From Nitrospira sp. (GTDB lineage Bacteria > Nitrospirota > Nitrospiria > Nitrospirales > Nitrospiraceae): DNA of 44,388 nucleotides. The translations under genes and the position numbers were made by a program. The DNA is taken from assembly GCA_005239465.1 (NCBI GenBank), contig SPAW01000028.1, forward strand, positions 1 through 44,388, read 5' to 3'. Of the stretch, positions 23,991-33,273 are shown piece after piece (position 1 is the first letter of the stretch; each line of letters opens with the position of its first letter). The notes under the pieces were generated by a model. The model made no database searches. It saw only the letters and a list, made by a program, of their open reading frames with translations, and was not told the DNA's origin.

Positions 23991-24497
23991 ATGGCAAAAA
24001 AGACGACTGCGGTTCGGAAGCGCACCGCAAGCAGAAACTGGATCGCCTATCTCTGCGAAGCCCTTGTCACCTCAGGTGTGATGCCGACCTGGGAAGCCGC
24101 CACCTATCTGACCGAAAACCTGTTTGGAGAAAAACCGAATCCCCGCCTGCTGGGACCGTCCAATCCACATGAAGTAACGAAGCATTTCCTCCACCGTCTG
24201 TATCAACCGATCGTTGAGGCGGCATCACGCGAAGTGAATCTACCCTCCTCTTCGATGCTGCATATCTTTACCGATATCAGTCTCACCGGTAATTCAGCTG
24301 TGCTCGTGGTATTATTTCCCGGGCAGAACAAGCCGCAGCAACTCCTTCTGCTGGATGCCGCCAAGGCGTGGGATCTCGTATTTCCGGATGCCGAATCCTT
24401 TAACACGTGGGCTGAAGAACGATACCGGTGGATCGTGCAAGCACTCCGCAGCGCCGCCATCGCCATCCACGACGACTTGCTGTTGCCGAGGGTCTAG
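23991..24497 (+). CDS. Conserved hypothetical protein
   Basis: A 168-residue protein beginning MAKKTTAVRKRTASRNWIAY; an in-frame ATG at 23967 would add eight residues. The basic N-terminus is followed by a compact alpha/beta region (FTDISLTGNSAVLVVLFPGQNKPQQLLLLDAAKAWDL in outline). There are no membrane segments, signal peptide or known motif, and I do not recognise the family. The stop codon TAG lies inside the left arm of a 178-bp inverted-repeat element. Confidence 0.65.
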   Translation: MAKKTTAVRKRTASRNWIAYLCEALVTSGVMPTWEAATYLTENLFGEKPNPRLLGPSNPHEVTKHFLHRLYQPIVEAASREVNLPSSSMLHIFTDISLTGNSAVLVVLFPGQNKPQQLLLLDAAKAWDLVFPDAESFNTWAEERYRWIVQALRSAAIAIHDDLLLPRV

Positions 24498-24671
24498 CCC
24501 ACATTATTTATGAGCGCTTCTGCTGCAATCGCGGATTCGCCGCGCTTGAGCGTGAAGCGCAGGACGGAATGAGTGTGTCTGTATCGTCGCATGCGAGATA
24601 CGAGATACGCTTCACGAGGAACGCGCTTTCGGGAGATTTCGCCACGAACCGTCATGAATAATGTGGGCTAG
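24494..24671. repeat. 178-bp element bounded by inverted repeats (MITE-like)
   Basis: The ends CTAGCCCACATTATTTATGA and TCATGAATAATGTGGGCTAG are inverted repeats with one mismatch over 20 bases. The inside contains a CGAGATACGCTTCACGAGG stretch typical of the dispersed repeats. There is no coding capacity. It supplies the stop codon of the gene to its left. Confidence 0.7.
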
Positions 24672-24716
24672 TCTCAGAGACGCTGTCTTCCACAAATATT
24701 TCAGGGCAAGATAGAT

Positions 24717-24739
24717 AACCTTCGTTTCTTACGAAGGTT
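24717..24739 (-). terminator. Possible terminator hairpin at the end of metH
   Basis: AACCTTCG pairs with CGAAGGTT around a 7-base loop and includes the metH stop codon. The following minus-strand bases (TTATCTATCTTG) are T-rich but not a clean run. Confidence 0.45.
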
Positions 24740-27700
24740 CGTAGTTCAGATTGGGCGACAGCCAGCGCTCGATCGTGCGCAGGTCCATCTCCTTGCGGCG
24801 GGCGTAGTCCTCGACCTGGTCTTTCCCGATCTTCCCCACGGCAAAATACTTGGCCTCCGGATGGGCGAAATAGAACCCGCTGACTGCGGCTGCCGGCAAC
24901 ATGGCAAAGCTCTCCGTCAGCGTGATGCCGGCTTTTTGCTCGGCCTGAAGGAGATCGAACAGGAGACGTTTCTCGGTATGGTCAGGGCAGGCCGGATATC
25001 CAGGCGCCGGACGGATGCCGCGATACTTTTCCCTGATCAGCTCTTCGTTCGTCAGCTCCTCGTTCTTCCCGTAGCCCCAGTCCTCCCGTACGCGCTTATG
25101 GAGATATTCCGCAAAGGCTTCAGCCAACCGATCAGCCAAGGCTTTGGCCATGATGGAATTGTAGTCATCATGATCGTTGTCGAATCGCCGACAGAGTTCA
25201 TCGAGACCGATCCCCGCCGTCACGGCAAAAGCCCCAATGTGATCGGCCCGTCCGGAGTCCAGCGGCGCCACGTAGTCCGCGAGCGCCAAGTTCGGTTGCC
25301 CTTCAGGCTTTTCCGATTGCTGCCGGAGCGTGTGGATGGTCGTCAATAGGGCCGTGCGGGAAGCATCCCTATAGAGCTCAATATCATCGCCCACACTGGC
25401 GGCAGCAAAGAAACCATACACACCCTTGGCCGTCAGCAGCCTCTGCTGGATAATCTCATCCAGTAACCGGCGCGCATCGTCGTACAACTCCTTTGCTTTT
25501 GCGCCGATGGTCGCGTTGTCGAAGATGGCCGGATAGCGTCCCTTCAGTTCCCACGTGTGAAAGAACGGCGACCAATCGATGTAAGGTACCAGTTCGGCAA
25601 GCGATTGAACCTGCAAGGTTCGTATCCCGAGAAACCCCGGCGCTGGAATCTCAAGTGTGGCCCAATCCGACATGAACCGATTGGCTCGCGCACGGGCAAT
25701 CGGCAACACCGGCTTCGCCCCGCGGTCTTGGTGCGCTTGTCTCATCCGCGCATAATCGTCCCGTACTTGCTGTACGAATCCTGGCTTCTGGGACGGACTG
25801 ATCAGGCTCCCCACCACTCCGACAGCCCGCGACGCGTCCAAGACGTGGACCACGGACGAACTGTAGGATGGCGCGATTTTCACCGCGGTGTGGGCTTTGC
25901 TCGTCGTGGCCCCTCCGATCAACAAGGGAATCTCGAACCCTTCGCGGGTCATCTCTTTGGCCACGTGGACCATCTCATCGAGCGAGGGCGTGATCAACCC
26001 ACTCAATCCGACGATATCGACCTTGTGTTCCTTCGCGGTCGCTAAAATCTTCTCGCAGGGAACCATCACGCCAAGGTCGATGACCTCGTAGTTGTTGCAC
26101 CCCAGCACAACGCCGACGATGTTTTTCCCGATATCGTGGACGTCGCCTTTGACTGTGGCGAGCAACACTTTGCCCTGCGCTAGGTACCCGCCCAGCCGTT
26201 TCTTCTCTTCCTCCATGAACGGCAACAAGTAGGCCACAGATTTCTTCATCACGCGCGCGCTCTTCACGACTTGGGGGAGAAACATTTTACCCGAACCGAA
26301 CAAGTCCCCCACGACGTTCATGCCGGCCATTAAGGGGCCTTCGATCACGGAGAGCGGCTTCGGATATTTCTGGCGTGCTTCCTCTGTATCCTGGTCGATG
26401 TACTCCGTAATGCCCTTGACCAGCGCGTGGGACAGGCGTTCTTCGACGGCGCCACTTCGCCACGCGTCGTCTTTTACGACTGCCGTGCCCTTCTGCTTGA
26501 CCGTCTCGGCAAAGTTCACCAACCGCTCGGTAGCATCCAGCCTCCGATTGAGCAGCACATCTTCAACAAGCTCAAGCAACTCTTTAGGAATCTCTTCATA
26601 AATGGCGAGCTGACCGGCGTTCACGATGCCCATGTCAAGACCGGCCTTGATCGCATGATAGAGAAAGGCCGCATGCATCGCCTCGCGGACCACATTGTTC
26701 CCGCGGAACGAGAAGGAGATGTTGCTGATACCCCCGCTGACTTTGGCTCCCGGCAGATTCTTCTTGATCCAGCGCGTGGCCTCGATGAAATTCACGGCGT
26801 AGTTATTGTGCTCCTCGATTCCCGTCGCCACGGTCAGAATATTGGGATCGAAGATAATATCGGTCGGCGGGAAACCCACCTGCTCCGTCAGAATCTTGTA
26901 CGAGCGCGCACAAATCTCCTGCTTTCGCGCTAACGTGTCCGCCTGCCCCCGTTCGTCGAACGCCATGACGACGACAGCGGCTCCGTAGCGGCGAACGATC
27001 GTCGCTTGTTCGACGAACTTCTTTTCGCCTTCTTTGAGGCTGAGACTGTTGACGATCGCCTTCCCTTGAATATTCTTGAGGCCCGTCTCCAGCACCTCCC
27101 ACTTCGAGCTGTCGACCATAATGGGCACTTTGCAAATATCCGGCTCCGAAGCGATGAGACGGAGAAACTTCTCCATCGCCGCCTTCGAATCCAGCATACC
27201 CTCATCCATATTGATGTCGATAATCTGCGCGCCGCCTTCTACTTGTTGCCGCGCCACGGACAGGGCCGCGTCATAATCGCCGGCCAGGATGAGCTTGGCG
27301 AAGGCCGGGGATCCCGTCACGTTCGTTCGTTCGCCGATATTGACAAAGTTGGAATCAGGGCGAATCGTCACCGCTTCAAGGCCACTCAGACGCGTGTAGG
27401 GCTCAACGGAAGGAATCGCTCTCGGCGTGATCCCGCGCACTGCTTCGGCAATCAACTTGATGTGGGCCGGCGTGGTTCCACAGCAGCCGCCGACAATGTT
27501 CAGCCAGCCGCTCTGCGCCCATTCCCTCAGCTGTGGCGCGAGCGATTCCGGCGTCTCGGGAAACCCGGTCGGCAGCAGCGGATTGGGCAAGCCCGCATTC
27601 GGATGACTGCTGATGTAGATCGGGGCGAGCTGCGAAAGCTCTTCGATTAGCGGACGCATTTCCTTCGGCCCGAGCGCGCAGTTCATTCCCACACTCAGCA

Positions 27701-28430
27701 GAGGCACATGCGAAATGGAATTCCAGAAGGCCTCGACCGTCTGACCGGTCACCCCGCGATTGCTGCCGGCCTGAATGAACGTGACCGACGCCATGACGGG
27801 CACACGTCGCCCGCCATTTGCAAAGACATGTTGAATGGCAAAGAACGCCGCCTTCGCATTGAGCGTGTCGAAGATGGTTTCAACAAGGAGCAGATCAGCC
27901 CCTCCGTCGAGAAGGCCGCGCACCTGATCGCTATAGGCCGCCACTAACTCGTCGTAGGTCGTCCCTCGCGCAGCCGGATTATTCACATCGGTCGAAATGG
28001 ATGATGTTTTTGTTGTCGGCCCGATCGCGCCGGCTACAAAGCACTGCCGTCCAGGCTGAGCAGCTTGCACTTTGAGCACCGCCCTCTTGGCACACTCTGC
28101 CCCTGCTTTGGACAGTTCATACCCCAGGGTCTTCATCTGATAGTCCGCCAGCGAGATGGCCTGGGAGTTAAACGTGTTGGTCTCGACAATGTCGGCGCCG
28201 GCTTCGAGATATAGACGATGGATGTCCTCAATGATAGCGGGCTGCGTAATATTCAAAAGATCGTTGTGCCCTTTGAGGTCCTTCTTCCACTCTTTGAATC
28301 GCTCACCACGGAATACCGCCTCATCCAGCTTGCGTTGCTGGATCATGGTCCCCATGGCCCCATCGAGGATAAGAATGCGCTTCTTGAGCAGCGCCTCTAT
28401 CTGAGAATTCTTCGGTATCTGCGCGGTCAA
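24729..28430 (-). CDS. metH: Cobalamin-dependent methionine synthase
   Basis: A 1233-residue full-length MetH that transfers a methyl group from methyltetrahydrofolate via cobalamin to homocysteine. The modules are in the usual order: homocysteine-binding barrel ([11 protein letters not shown] at the start; zinc cysteines in VGMNCALGP and [13 protein letters not shown]); pterin-binding barrel ([16 protein letters not shown] near 360, [16 protein letters not shown]); cobalamin cap and Rossmann domain with [17 protein letters not shown] (the D-x-H-x-x-G cobalamin ligand motif); and an activation domain with [35 protein letters not shown] and [20 protein letters not shown]. Nothing is missing. 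No cobalamin riboswitch fits the short upstream gap. It complements the mtn salvage genes at 33-35 kb. Confidence 0.98.
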   Translation of the reverse strand: MTAQIPKNSQIEALLKKRILILDGAMGTMIQQRKLDEAVFRGERFKEWKKDLKGHNDLLNITQPAIIEDIHRLYLEAGADIVETNTFNSQAISLADYQMKTLGYELSKAGAECAKRAVLKVQAAQPGRQCFVAGAIGPTTKTSSISTDVNNPAARGTTYDELVAAYSDQVRGLLDGGADLLLVETIFDTLNAKAAFFAIQHVFANGGRRVPVMASVTFIQAGSNRGVTGQTVEAFWNSISHVPLLSVGMNCALGPKEMRPLIEELSQLAPIYISSHPNAGLPNPLLPTGFPETPESLAPQLREWAQSGWLNIVGGCCGTTPAHIKLIAEAVRGITPRAIPSVEPYTRLSGLEAVTIRPDSNFVNIGERTNVTGSPAFAKLILAGDYDAALSVARQQVEGGAQIIDINMDEGMLDSKAAMEKFLRLIASEPDICKVPIMVDSSKWEVLETGLKNIQGKAIVNSLSLKEGEKKFVEQATIVRRYGAAVVVMAFDERGQADTLARKQEICARSYKILTEQVGFPPTDIIFDPNILTVATGIEEHNNYAVNFIEATRWIKKNLPGAKVSGGISNISFSFRGNNVVREAMHAAFLYHAIKAGLDMGIVNAGQLAIYEEIPKELLELVEDVLLNRRLDATERLVNFAETVKQKGTAVVKDDAWRSGAVEERLSHALVKGITEYIDQDTEEARQKYPKPLSVIEGPLMAGMNVVGDLFGSGKMFLPQVVKSARVMKKSVAYLLPFMEEEKKRLGGYLAQGKVLLATVKGDVHDIGKNIVGVVLGCNNYEVIDLGVMVPCEKILATAKEHKVDIVGLSGLITPSLDEMVHVAKEMTREGFEIPLLIGGATTSKAHTAVKIAPSYSSSVVHVLDASRAVGVVGSLISPSQKPGFVQQVRDDYARMRQAHQDRGAKPVLPIARARANRFMSDWATLEIPAPGFLGIRTLQVQSLAELVPYIDWSPFFHTWELKGRYPAIFDNATIGAKAKELYDDARRLLDEIIQQRLLTAKGVYGFFAAASVGDDIELYRDASRTALLTTIHTLRQQSEKPEGQPNLALADYVAPLDSGRADHIGAFAVTAGIGLDELCRRFDNDHDDYNSIMAKALADRLAEAFAEYLHKRVREDWGYGKNEELTNEELIREKYRGIRPAPGYPACPDHTEKRLLFDLLQAEQKAGITLTESFAMLPAAAVSGFYFAHPEAKYFAVGKIGKDQVEDYARRKEMDLRTIERWLSPNLNYEPS

Positions 28431-28569
28431 CGCAATGTCCTCCTGCGGATCAACATGGCCTGCTCGCGATCATACTGGAAGCATTATGAGCCAGCAAGCC
28501 GGCTGCAGCTTCCTTGACATCGATTTAGGTCCGTCGATACCATGCCCGTCCATCGTGAGGAGGAATCCG

Positions 28570-29352
28570 TTGCGCCTCCACATTGCAAGGTCGGCCATTC
28601 TCACGGCCGTCCTCTCGGTACTTCTTTCGTGGACAGTTCCGTTGGATCTCCGCGCTGCTCCCTATTTCGAAGACGGATTTTTGGGCTTAACGCAGAAAGA
28701 GTTGCACGACAAGCTCGGCATGCCCCAGGCGGTACGCGACCGCAAATCTGCCCTTCGCGTCTTCACGTATTACTCGATTACCGACTGGTCAAACTACTTC
28801 AGCAAATTGGTGTCACCCGAAAACGGAGAGGATGTTTACACGTTCAAGCGTGACGGCGTCGATGTCCGCTATTCATTCAGTTACGCGGTCGATCCGAACG
28901 ATCAGCGCGAGAACCGACCTTTGTTCGTGCGGCTGGTCGACATCGAATTCTCTCCGGCCGTGCCGATCTCCCAACTTCCGTCGTTGATTCCTGAGTTCCG
29001 TCCCCCAGCCGACCCGGCCAATCCCGCGTTTCGATCGAACATTTGGGTGCTGTTGTTCAAAGGTACGCCGTCGCCGGCAGCCCGTTTCATCATTAAGGAG
29101 AAGGGAAAAGACCAGCTGGACTGGATGCTGACCTACCAATTGTTTTCGTTACAGGGACTCCCCGAGCGACTCACCACGAGGGCCTTGATCGACCGGGTTG
29201 AGATCGGCACGCAGAGCCTACAACTGGTGAAACTTCGACAGCGGTATACCCATGAGCCCATTCTGAATCCCTACTCCAGCGAGTTCGCACAACAATCCGC
29301 CGCTGCAACATCACCGGCCAAAACGATACCGGTGCCCAAGTACGCGGAGTAG
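28570..29352 (+). CDS. Conserved secreted protein, unknown
   Basis: A 260-residue protein. I start at TTG 28570 because GAGGAGG lies 7 bases upstream and the resulting N-terminus (RLHIARSAILTAVLSVLLS, then RAAPYFEDG) is a good signal peptide; the longer upstream frame has neither. The mature part begins with GLTQKELHDKLGMPQAVRDR, which resembles the repeat of SmpA/OmlA-type proteins, then DVYTFKRDGVDVRYSFSYAV. It is probably periplasmic or outer-membrane associated. The reaction is unknown. It is divergent from metH, 139 bases away. Confidence 0.7.
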   Translation: MRLHIARSAILTAVLSVLLSWTVPLDLRAAPYFEDGFLGLTQKELHDKLGMPQAVRDRKSALRVFTYYSITDWSNYFSKLVSPENGEDVYTFKRDGVDVRYSFSYAVDPNDQRENRPLFVRLVDIEFSPAVPISQLPSLIPEFRPPADPANPAFRSNIWVLLFKGTPSPAARFIIKEKGKDQLDWMLTYQLFSLQGLPERLTTRALIDRVEIGTQSLQLVKLRQRYTHEPILNPYSSEFAQQSAAATSPAKTIPVPKYAE

Positions 29353-29386
29353 AGATTTGTGTGAATCCCGTCTGAGGTGTGAACAC

Positions 29387-29956
29387 TTACCGAGGAGCTT
29401 GCTGGAGATGATCCAGTTGGGCTTGTCCTGTCGCGACGGCTTTTTTCTTCATGGTGTCCATCGGACCACCATCGCTCACATACATGAGAACCGGAGCCCC
29501 AATCCCGACGACGATCAGCAGGCAGAAACCCGACATCCGCACCAGCTGGCTTTTGCTGATATACATCATCAGCAGCAACACGACCGCCGCTGCTCCGGCA
29601 TAGGTGAGAATGTTTGACTGAGCAGGACTGAGGCCTTCCGTGCCGATAAGAAACGACGGCGCCATGAATCCAAAATTTTTGGCCTGCTCTTTGACCGTCT
29701 GCTGCACCGATTGCAGCGCAGAGGGTGTTTGCACGACAGGATTTGGCTGCTCGTGCGTCTTCACTTTCGCCCGGTACTTTTCAGGAATCGTTTCCGGCGC
29801 GTTAGTATAGACAGGATTCCCTTGATCATCGATATACGTATAGATTGTGACCGCACAGACCTCCGTGAAAGAACCCAGCCCCACTACCATGGCGCAGGCC
29901 ATAAGCCATAACAGAACAAAGCCCTGATATCTTTGGAGCTTATTGTTGTTATTCAT
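29387..29956 (-). CDS. Membrane protein with DUF4124-like N-terminus
   Basis: A 189-residue protein. An N-terminal signal or anchor (VLLWLMACAMVVGLGSFTEV) is followed by IYTYIDDQGNPVYTNAPETIPEKYRAKV, the DUF4124-type 'Y.w.D..G...yt..p...p' motif found in envelope proteins. Two further hydrophobic segments lie near residues 110-155 (ILTYAGAAAVVLLLMMYI, MSGFCLLIVVGIGAPVLMYV). It is probably an inner-membrane protein with a periplasmic domain. GAGGA precedes the start. The function is unknown. It converges with the secreted protein gene. Confidence 0.72.
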   Translation of the reverse strand: MNNNNKLQRYQGFVLLWLMACAMVVGLGSFTEVCAVTIYTYIDDQGNPVYTNAPETIPEKYRAKVKTHEQPNPVVQTPSALQSVQQTVKEQAKNFGFMAPSFLIGTEGLSPAQSNILTYAGAAAVVLLLMMYISKSQLVRMSGFCLLIVVGIGAPVLMYVSDGGPMDTMKKKAVATGQAQLDHLQQAPR

Positions 29957-30099
29957 AATCCATCATCCTCAATTACGAGGGCATTGCTAGCGATAAGTAT
30001 ACCCCTTCTCCTATCGTTATGACTTTGTTGAACAAAACGGGACGTTCCTTGACTCCACTACCCCCCGCTGTTAGCATTCGCCCGCACTTGCGACAGGCC

Positions 30100-30540
30100 A
30101 TGACCACCGAACCCTCAGCAGTCTCTCTCGAGTCACCAACTGAAGAGCCATCGTTTATTCGCCGCCGCCCAGTGAGGGTCATCATCTATGTAGGGCTCGG
30201 ACTCTTTGTCCTGCTGATGGTGATATGGCCCATGATCGCGCACCTCCGCGACCCGGACTTTCAGAAACACATCGAACAACATCGTGTCATGGTCGGCATG
30301 ACAAAAGATCAAGTCCTGAAATCCTGGGGTGGGCCGCAGACGATCAACACGACCTTCACCAAAGACGGCATACGGCGAGAAGAGTGGATTTTTGAAGATT
30401 GGGAAAGTGCGGCAATCGTCCGGCACCGGTATCTCTATTTCGAGGAAGGCACGTTGATCGGAGGGTGGTACGAAGGATCGAGTGAGCGCCACTTTTCGGA
30501 CTTCCCTGCCGAGAAACCGCACCCCAAACTCCGGCCTTAG
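30100..30540 (+). CDS. Membrane-anchored SmpA/OmlA-like protein
   Basis: A 146-residue protein. I favour ATG 30100 (after GACAGG); an ATG at 30019 in frame would add 27 residues without a ribosome binding site. One membrane segment (VIIYVGLGLFVLLMVIWPMI, about residues 27-46) is followed by HRVMVGMTKDQVLKSWGGPQ and EEWIFEDWESAAIVRHRYLYFEEGTL. This matches the 'GMt..qV...lG.P' fold of BamE/SmpA-like envelope proteins. It is probably periplasmic, tethered to the inner membrane. A role in envelope assembly is possible but unproven. Confidence 0.7.
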   Translation: MTTEPSAVSLESPTEEPSFIRRRPVRVIIYVGLGLFVLLMVIWPMIAHLRDPDFQKHIEQHRVMVGMTKDQVLKSWGGPQTINTTFTKDGIRREEWIFEDWESAAIVRHRYLYFEEGTLIGGWYEGSSERHFSDFPAEKPHPKLRP

Positions 30541-30567
30541 CGCAGACTATTTTGAACTGCCATAACT

Positions 30568-30756
30568 CGTCGCTCGTATCTCGTCGTTCGTCCGTTCGAC
30601 GGGTCTGATCTGAAACGAGATACGCTTCACGGTTCGACCCTTCGACATGCTCAGGGTCCGACTCGACCGCCTTCGGCAAGCTCAGGCCCCGAGCTGAGTC
30701 GAGGGGCAGGCTCACCGTCCCGAGCCAAGTCGAGGGACGCTTCACGAGATACGGTG
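30568..30756 (+). repeat. Isolated fragment of the island-type repeat, direct
   Basis: Matches the reverse complement of 19285-19500 and the inserts of island copies D and G: CGAGATACGCTTCACGGTTC, CTTCGACATGCTCAGGG, CCGAGCTGAGTCGAGGGG and CGAGGGACGCTTCACGAG. It fills most of the gap between the SmpA-like gene and the DUF2007 gene. Confidence 0.82.
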
Positions 30757-30828
30757 ATCTTCGAGATACACTTTACGGTTGTCAAGAGTGATGCGAGAAC
30801 AAAGCTGGCGGACTTTTTCAACGTCCTG

Positions 30829-31059
30829 TTAGGCTGACGCTTCCCGGATTGAGAGCCTGAGTCTACTGAGGAGAATTTCTGCACGGGCTTGATCTGACGC
30901 GTCGACCATCACCCGGCTTACGAAGAATGGCACCCCTGGATAGAGACTGCTCACGTGTTCGCCGTGGATTACATAGGCGATGCGATTGCCGTCGAGCAGG
31001 CTTTTGATCATGGCCAGCTCTACCACGTCTTGTGCGTTTGTGAGATGAATCATCTGCAT
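30829..31059 (-). CDS. DUF2007-type small protein
   Basis: A 76-residue protein, MQMIHLTNAQDVVELAMIKSLLDGNRIAYVIHGEHVS... and ending AEILLSRLRLSI. It fits the DUF2007 family (putative signal-transducing domain, PII-like size, often near membrane or stress genes). No catalytic motif is visible. An ATG at 31053 is an alternative start. The stop codon sits at the edge of a decayed palindromic element (30804-30830). Confidence 0.75.
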   Translation of the reverse strand: MQMIHLTNAQDVVELAMIKSLLDGNRIAYVIHGEHVSSLYPGVPFFVSRVMVDASDQARAEILLSRLRLSIREASA

Positions 31060-31151
31060 GCGCGACCCACCGATGACCGCCCTCTCGTTCGCTCTAAAAA
31101 CCTGCTGATTGATTGCACTTTCCTGCCTATCCCTTTACACTCCTGAGTCAG

Positions 31152-31436
31152 CTATGGCGTTTCCGTAATCCGTGCACGCCGCTCCTGGTCAGGACCACCG
31201 GAAATCGTGAGCACGCGCTTCCATTCACGAACCTGGTAAATTGCCCAGGCATTCGGCTGGCCTTTGTAGAAGGCCGTGGGATCCTCACCGCTGGCATTGA
31301 GGAAAATTGGTTCCGTAAACCCTTCTTCGAGAACATAATCGAGTAGGGAATCGGACGTAAAGCCCGTTCCGCGGAGGGTCACTTCGGCCAGCAGGTTTAA
31401 GATTTCATCTGGATTTTGGACCGTTATCGGATTCAT
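31152..31436 (-). CDS. Small conserved hypothetical protein
   Basis: A 94-residue protein starting at the methionine of MNPITVQNPDEILNLLAEVT, with GGAGGAGAG just upstream. The sequence is acidic-to-neutral with YVLEEGFTEPIFLNASGEDPTAFYKGQPNAW in the middle and a basic end. There is no membrane segment or known motif; I do not recognise the family. It is divergent from the heme-oxygenase-like gene, 59 bases away, so the two may share regulation. Confidence 0.65.
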   Translation of the reverse strand: MNPITVQNPDEILNLLAEVTLRGTGFTSDSLLDYVLEEGFTEPIFLNASGEDPTAFYKGQPNAWAIYQVREWKRVLTISGGPDQERRARITETP

Positions 31437-31495
31437 CGGCTCTCTCCTCCGTGCGGCAAATTGTAACGACGCCCCAGTCAAGAAGGCAAGACACG

Positions 31496-32242
31496 ATGAC
31501 CACTCGCATGACGAAATCTCGATTTCTCGAAACCCTCCTCCGTGTCATGGACAGAAAGCATCACTGGGCCTGGGAGCATTTTGCCACGGGCTGCCTCACG
31601 AAAGAGCAGCTGAAGATTCACTTCCAGCAAGAATACGCCGTGTACGTCCGAGACTTTCCCGTCTTCCTCGCCCGCATCCATGGGAAGAATCCTCCTCGTT
31701 CCGTCCGCCGCATGTTGGCCGAGAACATCTATGAGGAAGACACGGGCGGCCTCTCCCTTGGAAAATCTCACCCGGAACTCTTCCTGACCATGATGGAAGG
31801 ATTGGGGTTCAGCGCGCAGGACTTCGAGCATGTCCGTCCCCTGCCCGCCAGCCGAATCTATCGCGCCTGGCTCGATAAGATGTCGGGTCACCGCCATTGG
31901 GTGATGGGCGCCGCCACACTGACGATTTTCGTCGAAGGCAGCGTGAACGATCGCAAAGAAATACATGAACCGTCTAAGCCTAAGAACGCAGAAGATATCG
32001 AGGCGATTATCCAGAACCATCCGCTCGTTCAGCACCATGGACTCCCGCCCGATTACATGGATCTGATTCGCGCTCACCAGCTGGTCGAAGCAGGACATCG
32101 TCATGACGCCTATGACATGGTCGTCAATTACACCACGCCGGCGCTTCAGCGATCCGTCCTTGCTAACCTCAAGAAAAGTCTTTCACATTGGCTCCAATAC
32201 CGCGATGCCGTCGCCAAGGCCTGCGGCATCAGGAAACCCTGA
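31496..32242 (+). CDS. Heme-oxygenase-like diiron protein (TenA/PqqC/CADD superfamily)
   Basis: A 248-residue all-helical protein of the iron-containing redox enzyme type. Candidate metal ligands lie in the expected order: LAENIYEEDTGGLSLGKSHPEL (glutamate and histidine, about residues 76-97), TIFVEGSVND (glutamate near 146) and RAHQLVEAGHRHDAYDMV (histidine/aspartate/histidine near 190-205). The class includes CADD-like p-aminobenzoate synthases, PqqC and TenA; the E...H...E...H..D/H pattern is closest to the diiron group. I start at ATG 31496. The gene is followed after 4 bases by the SUMF1-domain gene. Confidence 0.8.
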   Translation: MTTRMTKSRFLETLLRVMDRKHHWAWEHFATGCLTKEQLKIHFQQEYAVYVRDFPVFLARIHGKNPPRSVRRMLAENIYEEDTGGLSLGKSHPELFLTMMEGLGFSAQDFEHVRPLPASRIYRAWLDKMSGHRHWVMGAATLTIFVEGSVNDRKEIHEPSKPKNAEDIEAIIQNHPLVQHHGLPPDYMDLIRAHQLVEAGHRHDAYDMVVNYTTPALQRSVLANLKKSLSHWLQYRDAVAKACGIRKP

Positions 32243-32246
32243 AACC

Positions 32247-33137
32247 TTGCGTCGATTTGCCTCAGCACTTCTCTGCGTCAGTCTAGTTCCTGCCATCAGC
32301 CATCAGCCATCAGCTTTTAGCTCCTCGCTTCCAGAAGCCATGGTCTTGGTTCCAGCAGGAGAATTTGTGATGGGCACCCCTGAAGGGACTGATGGTTTGC
32401 CTGATGAACACCCGGAACGACTGGTATATCTCAACAGTTTTCTTCTCGATCGCCTTGAAGTCACCAACCGTGCCTATGCCGCATTTGTGCAAGCCACGGG
32501 TCATCGGCCTCCTATGAATTCCAACCCGGCTAGGACTCTGTGGGAAAACAATCACCCTATACCCGGTATTGAGGACCATCCCGTCGTTAACGTCAGCTGG
32601 GAAGATGCTGTGGCTTATTGCCGATGGGCGGGGAAACGTCTTCCCACCGAAGCCGAATGGGAAAAGGCTGCGCGCGGCACGGACGGCCGGCGCTACCCTT
32701 GGGGAAACGACTGGGACTTCACGATGGCCAATAGTGCCAGCTACTGGGCCAAGCGCACAATCGATTTCCAGAGTGGAGCCGACTGGGACGCCTTTTGGAT
32801 CAACGGCGAAGGCGCGCGTCTGTCACGAGAGAAAGGGATCAAAGGTGAAGTTTTAACTATGCCGGTCGGCAGCTTTTCACAGGGAGCAAGTCCGTATGGA
32901 GTGCTCGACATGGCTGGGAATGCGGCAGAGTGGGTCGCAGATTGGTTCGACCCGAACTATTACCGTGGGGCGCCTCTCACCGATCCCCCGGGCCCAGCCC
33001 GAGGCGCGATCAAAGCCATGCGAGGCGGCTCGTGGCTAAAACCGGCTATCAGCCTCCGGACGAGCGATCGTGATTGGGGAACGATGGAAAGCCGTCCTAG
33101 CGGAACCGGATTCCGCTGCGCCAAAAATGCCTTCTAG
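32247..33137 (+). CDS. SUMF1/FGE-domain protein, exported
   Basis: A 296-residue protein. A TTG at 32247 fits best: it gives a short hydrophobic leader (RRFASALLCVSLVPAIS). The domain starts MVLVPAGEFVMGTPEG and has VNVSWEDAVAYCRWAGKRLPTEAEWEKAARG, YPWGNDWDF, GVLDMAGNAAEWVADWFDP and a terminal FRCAKNAF, all hallmarks of the sulfatase-modifying-factor fold. The segment after MRGGSW is LKPAISLRTSDRDW, without the cysteine pair of true formylglycine-generating enzymes, so formylglycine formation is unlikely. It probably acts outside the cytoplasm in an unknown role. CCATCAG heptamers near 32300 encode part of the linker. Confidence 0.82.
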   Translation: MRRFASALLCVSLVPAISHQPSAFSSSLPEAMVLVPAGEFVMGTPEGTDGLPDEHPERLVYLNSFLLDRLEVTNRAYAAFVQATGHRPPMNSNPARTLWENNHPIPGIEDHPVVNVSWEDAVAYCRWAGKRLPTEAEWEKAARGTDGRRYPWGNDWDFTMANSASYWAKRTIDFQSGADWDAFWINGEGARLSREKGIKGEVLTMPVGSFSQGASPYGVLDMAGNAAEWVADWFDPNYYRGAPLTDPPGPARGAIKAMRGGSWLKPAISLRTSDRDWGTMESRPSGTGFRCAKNAF

Positions 33138-33210
33138 TCCGGTCTCACCCTTCTCACCGGTGCAACCTAAATCGGTCTTCACCACTCTTCCCTGGCGGAC
33201 CAGCCAGTAG

Positions 33211-33239
33211 TGGTCGCAACTCTCCTCCCCGTATATAAT
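33211..33239 (+). promoter_or_regulatory. Possible promoter of mtnBDC
   Basis: A perfect TATAAT at 33234-33239 lies about 35 bases before the mtnB start. The -35 box 17 bases upstream (TGGTCG) is poor. Confidence 0.4.
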
Positions 33240-33273
33240 AGTCGTCTCCTATCAATATCGAGACAGGCGCAGC

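Noticed and set aside
28431-28569. Cobalamin riboswitch upstream of metH
   Set aside because: The 139-base gap is too short for a full element and no B12-box sequence is visible.
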